Shown piece by piece: positions 57,593-64,000 of a DNA stretch of 64,000 bases. The notes beneath the pieces are model-generated. The model saw only the letters and a program-made list of their open reading frames with translations. It did not search any database and was not told where the DNA came from. The stretch lies in contig JARWIR010000005.1 in the NCBI GenBank assembly GCA_029959085.1, positions 38,371,350 to 38,435,349 of the forward strand. Direction: 5' to 3'. Numbering within the stretch: the first letter of the stretch is position 1; each line of letters opens with the position of its first letter. Made by a program: the position numbers and the translations under genes. The DNA comes from Nemophila menziesii (Eukaryota; Streptophyta; Magnoliopsida; Boraginales; Hydrophyllaceae).

Positions 57593-59140
57593 TGGTGGGT
57601 CCTGGGGTGTTATAAAATTATGCAATAAATAAATGATCAATAGACCTCAAGTGTACGGGTCATTCAAGTAATAACCAATAATCAGGATTTCGTTCTCAGG
57701 GACAGATAGTGATAAATCAGGTATTAATCAACTAAGTAGAAGTAATTGCTAAAACAGAAAAGTAAAATATAAAGATATTTGTTTGGTTTTGATTTATAAC
57801 TAAAGATGCAATAAAATACAATACTGAAATGCTTATCTGAAAAGAATACTGAAAGTAAATAGATGTAGACACAAGGATGAGAGATGTACTTGAGTCTCTC
57901 AAGAGATCCACCTAAGTTTGTCTAATTAATGTTTCCGCTTAAGGGCTAAGCCGGTATTTATATACTAGTCGAGACTCTAGTATCTCCTATCCCCCTGTCG
58001 GGTGGACTTAGGAGCTATCATACGGTAATATAAACCTCTCTAAGGTAGTAAATTTACTTACGGATTATGTGATTAGTCAAGCCTGTCGGTCAAGAACGGA
58101 CATCACACGGATATTACCTAAGTCTGTAATCAAACCCTCTAGTCGGATGATCATTTCGCCACAAAAGTGAATAGCCTAATTACTCAAACTTATTTTTAAT
58201 TGGTTAGAAAAGAAATATTAAACAAGCGTAAAATAATAGCCAATATAAAATACCCAACTTAGATTAAATCACAAATCCCAAATTTGGAAACAAAAAATAA
58301 TTAACCTAGGGCTTTAACCCATTTATTGCGATTCCCAAGTACTAAGAAATTTAGCTCATCTTCGAATTGAAAACTGAAAATAAATAAATAACATTCATCA
58401 TTCTCAATTACAGAAAATAAATGAATAACCTAAGGATTGGATTGGCTGTTGTTGGAAGAATGGAAATTCTCCAGCTCTAGCTTTCTCCTCTGCCTTTTTG
58501 CTCTGACTCGAAAATACTGAAGAGTAATGTAAAATGTAATGAATTGTGTTTAAAAAGGAGGTCTAAAAGCCTATTTATAATGCTCTAATTCGGATTCGGC
58601 TTTTACTTAAGAATAATGAGTTAAATGATAAAAAGCCCAAGTCCATCTTTAAGAATCCCGTAACTGTTGTACAACCTGTAGCAAAACAGCCATAAATTTT
58701 GCGTCTCACGCCCAAATCACCTTATTCTAGTCCTCAAGTCTTGCTAACTCAAAGGCACAACTTTCTCTTTCAAATCTCTAGGTCTGAATAAGTGTCGATA
58801 TGGCTCGAAATCAACAATCAGTAACAGCTATCCAGATTTCCATCTCTTTTAGTAAACTCTTCAGGTGATTCTTTCTTGCTTTTGACCTCTCCGCTCGATC
58901 TAAGACTTTAATTATCACTTGTCCTCCTTGTCTTGGTGCTCCATAGCATCCATGGACCTGAGAACTTTATATTAAAAACAAACAAATTAACGCACAAAAG
59001 CTCTATAAATGCAAATAACATAATTCTAAGGGGAGAAAGTGTAATATGACGAAATAAGCATAAAAGTCTATCAAATAAGTCTAATATTCACCTAAAATGA
59101 TGTCTCCTAAGGGAATATATATAGAAAAAATGGGAGACAT
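57593..59140 (-). repeat. Element C 5' LTR
   Basis: About 1548 bp. The U3 end reads GGGAGACAT and then flanking sequence, so the terminal CA is lost or mutated. Partner of the interrupted 3' LTR at 33021-51773. Confidence 0.88.
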
Positions 59141-60132
59141 AAACTATCTAGTTAGGCAAGCCCTTCCGGATCACTACCGCACACTAGACGCTATGTGATG
59201 TTTCAATAATTAGATTCCCCTTCCGGGTGACCATCTAACTACTATTAAGACAATCCTAACATGATCAAAATTAAGACAAGCAATAAGTCAAAGCACATAA
59301 AATAAATATATGGCTAAGAAGCTAGAATCAATTAAAAAAGGTTTTCCAAAATAAACTTAGATAGAAGAAAATAGAATTCAAAGATTATACATATGCAAAA
59401 CCCAAGCTATGGGAAAATTAATTCATGCTAATAGATATTAATAAAATAAAGATACATACTGTCAACTTGCTTCTCTTAAAATCTATTCTATGATGAATAA
59501 TACTAAGGACTAGGCAAGGAGAGGCAAGGACCTGTTACAATGATAAGAGAGTGTATTTATAGGTGTTAGGAAGACCCTAGGTCGAAATTGGTGAATAAAA
59601 GGTAAGTAATTTGAGTCCAAGTACAACTCAAATTCGTTTCCTAAAATTCCGGAGAGGATAAACACTGATGTCTTGTTTTGATTGTTATCATCTTCGTTAT
59701 TGGTTCGATTTTCACCTACTTTATATCAAAACGGCCGTAGCGAAAAGATATACGTTTACTCTTCGTATTTCTCATCCAAATTCCCAGCCTATTTGAAGTT
59801 ATCTTCACTTTAGTGGACGTAGCTGGATAATTTCAAATTAGCTTTTTCTTTCCTATTTTATCTCTGTCTTCCTTTAATCTCTTGATTTCTTCCATATCTT
59901 CTTTCCTTATCACTTTAGAATTGATTTGACATCTAGTTATATTCCATATATCTTTAAATCTTCACATTAACACTCAAATTAAACTAAATATGCTCTAAAA
60001 ATAATAAATAATCAAATCAAGACAAGAAATAAGAATGTCAAAATGTGAATAAAAATCTATAATTAATTAATCAAATACACCTAAGATGATGTCTCCAACC
60101 TAGATTATTATATCAAAAATATGGAGACATCA
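59141..60132 (-). mobile_element. LTR fragment E (B-type), host of element C
   Basis: It matches the LTR of element B from about 33650 to its end, ending GGAGACATCA at 60132. The other part, expected left of element C, is absent at 33020, where LINE sequence is found instead. Confidence 0.75.
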
Positions 60133-60466
60133 GCTATTAATTGTAATATCTGGGATTTTGTACGGGTATCTTCCGAAGGGGATAGGAAAATATAGTAAGT
60201 ATCATAGGACAAGATTTGTAGGCTAAAATTTGAGGGAGGCATGGGTCTGCGTGACATCTTTTGCAAGGTTGTTGATTTTTTATGACATAACAATCAATAA
60301 TTTTATGGGTACGAGGCATAATAAATTTCATTATTTTTACTCCTCTTACCTCTACGTGATTTTAAGGGCCGATACAGTGAATATTGGGATAGCTTATGTA
60401 ATATCTAGGTCCAATTATGTTAAATTGGGGGTTTCTTAGATGAGATCTATAAAATTAATAAAGACC
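60133..60466 (+). pseudogene. LINE relic, C-terminal part
   Basis: DKICRLKFEGGMGLRDI (about 60206-60257) matches the K.GG.G.R segment near the end of plant LINE reverse transcriptases. Same strand as the LINE at 30924-33020, and possibly the same copy. It ends at the F target AGACC (60462-60466). Confidence 0.6.
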
Positions 60467-62038
60467 TGATGTCTCCCTAAATGTTCTAATTTTATACCCT
60501 TGGGAGACATCATTTTTTGTGTTTATTTGGCTATTTAGATAGACTTTTGGTGTCAATATGCAATAATTCAATTTTCTTCTTTAAACACTAGTATTTTTCA
60601 TTTATTAAACTTTTGCGCGTAATATGGTTTGGTTTTAGTGAAATGTTTATAGGTTTTAAATACTATCTTGGAGAGGAACCAAAGAGTAAAGTTAAAGACC
60701 GTGTAATGAAGTCAAAGGCAAGAAGAAAAATCCCGAAGAGTTGACAAAATTCAAGCTGCAAATCTGGAAGGCTGATGATAATTACTGATTTTCGAGCTAG
60801 TTAAGCATGGATTCAGCCTCTGATTTGTGAAGACGATTTATTCCTTATCGAGTTACGAAGATTTAGCAACTGGAACGGAGTCATTCCGAGTTAGAACGGA
60901 AAAGTTACAGCTGATTTAATGGAGGTTGCACATCAGTTACGAGATTTGGACTTAAGTTATGGACGGGACTTTCTAATTTTCATTTAATCCATTAAGAAAG
61001 CCCTAGTCCGAATTTTATATCATAAAAGGGCTTTTAGACTTCTATTTTCACACAAAATTCATTATTCACAAAGTCAGACAATCAGAGAAGAAGCAGAAGC
61101 AAGGAAGAGAAGAAGCCAAGAGTTGGAGAAATTCAACTTCTCCAATTCGCAGCCGAATCAACTCCTCAATTAGGTTTCTTATCTTTATTTCTGTAAAACA
61201 ATTATGAATTCCTTTATCTTTAATTTCTTAGTTTTTACGATTATGAGCTAAATTCAATTGGTACTTGAGAACGCATTAATGGGTTAAACCCCAATCTATT
61301 TCATTCTATGTTTTTGGATTTGGGATTATTTTAATTGAAAGCGAATTGGGTAATTAATATTTTTCTTTAATTTGCAATGATTGACTATTATTGAAGTCGC
61401 GAATCAACAATAGACTTAGTACTTAGGCTATTCCATTTAGTGGCGAATGGATCACCTTGATGAGGGGTCTAGGTACGGAACTAATTAATGAATGTAGGAT
61501 AGAAATTATTTGACCTTGACAGGCTTAATAAATCCTATGGCCAATTGGGTAATTATGATTTAATTATTCGAAGGTGGACTATATTCACCCTGACGGGGTT
61601 TGTAGCACCTACGAAGAGCTCCTTAGTCCACCCTGACGAGGTAAGGAGAATTCGGAACCCCGACCGATATTATTTACCGATTTCGTCCCTTAAACAATAC
61701 ATGGAATGAATAGTTAGGTGAAATCCTAGCGTTGCTCAAGTACTACCTCTCATACCTTGCGTCTTGCTATTTTATTTACTTGCGTCTAGCTTAATATTTG
61801 CATTAATTCAGTCTTTTAATTTATTGTATTAGTTATAGAAAACAAAACAAACAATCTTAAAATCATTTACTTGCTTTTACGTGCAATTAATTACTACTTG
61901 ATAAGCATTAAAGTCAACCAATCTGTCCCTGAGAACGAATCTGTTTTATCTCATATATAACTTGGGACAACTGTACACTTGCAGTTGTGGTTCTCTTTAC
62001 CTTATTACATTATTTTTAGAACACACAAGGGACCACCA
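60467..62038 (+). repeat. Element F 5' LTR
   Basis: 1572 bp, TGATGTCTCCC to GGACCACCA. The U3 inverted repeat has an 11-bp arm (TGATGTCTCCC, GGGAGACATCA). CATAAAAGG near 61021 takes the place of the TATA box. Confidence 0.88.
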
Positions 62039-62044
62039 AGTTTT

Positions 62045-62062
62045 TGGCGCCGCTTCCGGGGA
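62045..62062 (+). promoter_or_regulatory. Element F primer-binding site
   Basis: TGGCGCCGCTTCCGGGGA, one base different from element A. Confidence 0.85.
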
Positions 62063-62167
62063 CGGTAGCGTGTGGCCCCGGTGTTTATCCTTTAGTGTTA
62101 GTTGCACTTTTATTTTTCAGTTTTACGTTTTGTTTGTTCATCTTTTTCAGGTTTCTAGGTTTGGTGT

Positions 62168-64000
62168 ATGCGAAGGAAGCTTAAGGATCTTGAGACACTA
62201 CCTCCGATCCTTGAAAATCCTGAATCATTAGTCAGACTTACTAACAAGAAAAAGAGAGAAGAAAAAGAAGCGAAAGAGTTAGAGGAGAGATTAGCTAGAG
62301 ATATGGACGAACTTCCGATTAATAATAATGGTCAGAACAATGGCCAAATTCCACCTCCTAATCCTCCAGTTCAAGCCCAAGTAGCTGACCCATGGTTCAT
62401 TAATGGTCCAGAACAAGAACCGTTCCGTGCTCCTCCTCTTGAGATTGGCCCATCCGATATAGATGTTCCAAGATTCCGTCCAGATTTGGGTATTTTAGCT
62501 CAATCTCAGAATTTCGGAAATTTTCGTGGCAAGCCCAGAGAAGATCCTATTCGCGCGGTACAAAAGTTTATGCAAATCTGCGATTCTTACATCACTCAAA
62601 GAGTAACAAAAGAGAAAATGTATTTTGCTACATTCCGATTTTTCGTAATAGATGGAGCGAGTGATTAGCATGATTCGCAAGAACCTGGAAAGATTACGAA
62701 TTGGGAACAATTACATACATCGTTTTTTGACAGATACTACCCATCCAACATGAGTTTAGATGCTCAACTCGAATTAACACATTTACGACAAGAATCTGAT
62801 GAAGCTTTGGGTAGAAGTTGGTCGAGATTTCAGCTTTATTTGCGAAGAGTCCCCGATCATGCCCTTTCAGAACAACAAATGAAAATCTTTTACAAAGGCC
62901 TTGATGGACAATCGAGAAAGGATTTAGATTTGTTATGTGGTGGTGGATTTTTACAGGTTCAACCCGTTCACGCGAAGATCATCTTGGATAGAACGGAAAA
63001 TAATGAAGTGGGTTGGAATACTGTAAGAACACCTGTTAAAGGGGGAGTTAATAACGTAAATATTGAAAAAAAATTCACCTCCTTAGAGAACAAAATACAA
63101 ACCACATTGGAACAACAATTGAAACAACTTACGTTAGCCGTGAAAGAAGGTTTTTCGAGTAAAAGGGTTGAATTGAATGCTACGCAAGAGGTCTATGGTT
63201 GTTTTTATTGTGATGTGTGAATGATCATGAATGGGAGACTTGTCAGAATAATCAAGGGTCTGTGATGTTTGTCTCCAACAGAGGTAATTACAATTCGAGT
63301 GGTCAAGGATATCAACCAAACATAAACCATCCTGGGTTTCAGTATTCAAATCCTAATGGGGCAGCAAATCCGACATACGCGTATCAGCCGCGTACCCAAG
63401 GTAACACGTATCAACCTAGACCACAAAATAACTATTAGGGAGGGCAAAATTATTGAAATCATGTTCAAAGGCAACCTCCTCAAAATAGTTATAATGATAC
63501 AATGAATCAAAAAGCTTTACCTGCTCAACCTCATGAAGGAACAAAATATCTTCGTGTAACGGTGGATTAATTATTGGTACTTCAGGCACAATCCATGCAA
63601 AATCAGCAAGCTAACAGAGCTGCACTGAAACTATTAGGGAATCAAATGGAACAAATTTCAAAACAATTAAATCAGCGTCCACAAGGAAGACTCCCCAGTG
63701 ATACTGAAGTCCCAAGACAAACCGAAGATTGTAATGCCATATCGTTGAGAAGTGGTAAGAAACTTCCTCCACCTCCATTTCCGGTCATGAAAGAGAAAGA
63801 AGTGACAAATAAAGAAAAACCAGTAGTGGAGGAGGAAGAGAAAGAGAATGAACCTGAAGTGATAGAAAGGGAGGAAATTCCAGAAGTTCAGAAAAAGAAA
63901 GGAGACATGAACTACCCCACAGGTTATGAGAATTTTCTCACAACTAATAAAATTGACAAATTAAGTCTATATGTTTGTAATCTACCTTCTTCATCCTATT
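62168..64000 (+). pseudogene. Element F gag-protease, decayed and cut by the window edge
   Basis: It starts MRRKLKDLETLPPILENP, collinear with A. Breaks: an in-frame TAG at 62666 where A has Trp, a frameshift inside the knuckle (CFYCDV, then NDHEWETC) at about 63215, a TAG near 63436 and a TAA near 63568. The reading can be followed to about 63910 (KKGDMN), after which it no longer matches A, perhaps because of another insertion. No protease is reached before the end. Confidence 0.85.

Larger units (their letters stand above)
60467..64000 (+). mobile_element. Element F: A-type LTR retrotransposon, 5' part
   Basis: It begins TGATGTCTCCC and continues past the window edge, so its right TSD cannot be checked. 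LTR, primer site, leader and gag are homologous to element A but the gag is broken, so it is an older relative. Confidence 0.85.

Noticed and set aside
1..64000. Host genes, tRNA or rRNA genes, telomeric or centromeric satellites
   Set aside because: None recognised on either strand. Coding signals all belong to transposable elements, and tRNA likeness is limited to primer-binding sites.

Overview
This window is repeat-dense, AT-rich plant nuclear DNA, most likely from a eudicot. I base this on LTR elements primed by a tRNA-Asp-type primer-binding site (Athila-lineage Ty3/gypsy), copia and L1-type LINE remnants, hAT and Mutator-like (MULE) elements, and the lack of any recognisable host gene, tRNA or rRNA. 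Nearly everything is transposable elements, many nested in one another. Many boundaries were fixed from matching target-site duplications (TSDs) read directly in the sequence.

Layout. 1-11.6 kb: a copia polyprotein relic (minus strand) broken up by LTRs of the Athila-like group, including solo LTRs nested three deep between 5556 and 10209. 11651-20404: element A, a complete 8.75-kb LTR retrotransposon with TSD GATAT, two 1586-bp LTRs that look identical, and one intact 912-codon Gag-protease ORF but no reverse transcriptase, RNase H or integrase core. 20.4-33 kb: a DNA-transposon zone with small MULE-type MITEs, a non-autonomous hAT (23128-29550) holding two nested MULEs (Z and X), a third MULE (Y), then a LINE relic interrupted by a 0.9-kb hAT MITE. 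33-59 kb: old Athila-like element C (minus strand), whose 3' LTR was hit by element B (33094-43061, TSD GCCGG), element D (43495-50790, TSD CTCAT) and a 191-bp MITE (9-bp TSD). C itself lies in the remnant of a B-type LTR (E). 60467-64000: 5' LTR and decayed gag of element F, related to A, running off the window.

How the parts relate. A, B, C and D are non-autonomous and must borrow reverse transcriptase and integrase from elsewhere. A, B and C keep Gag-protease fused straight to a short integrase-C-terminus-like tail. D keeps the LTR, primer site, leader and 3' region of A but carries a different 413-residue ORF with no capsid, zinc knuckle or protease that I can recognise. All four share, in the same order, a set of noncoding blocks downstream of the coding region: a hairpin at the stop codon, an island of perfect palindromes whose centres differ, a short second ORF, a 20-nt hairpin capped by a GNRA-type loop, a stem-closed purine-rich domain, and a hairpin abutting the polypurine tract. 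Several of these differ between families by compensating base changes. This conserved RNA-structure cassette, kept while pol was lost, is the most interesting signal in the window.
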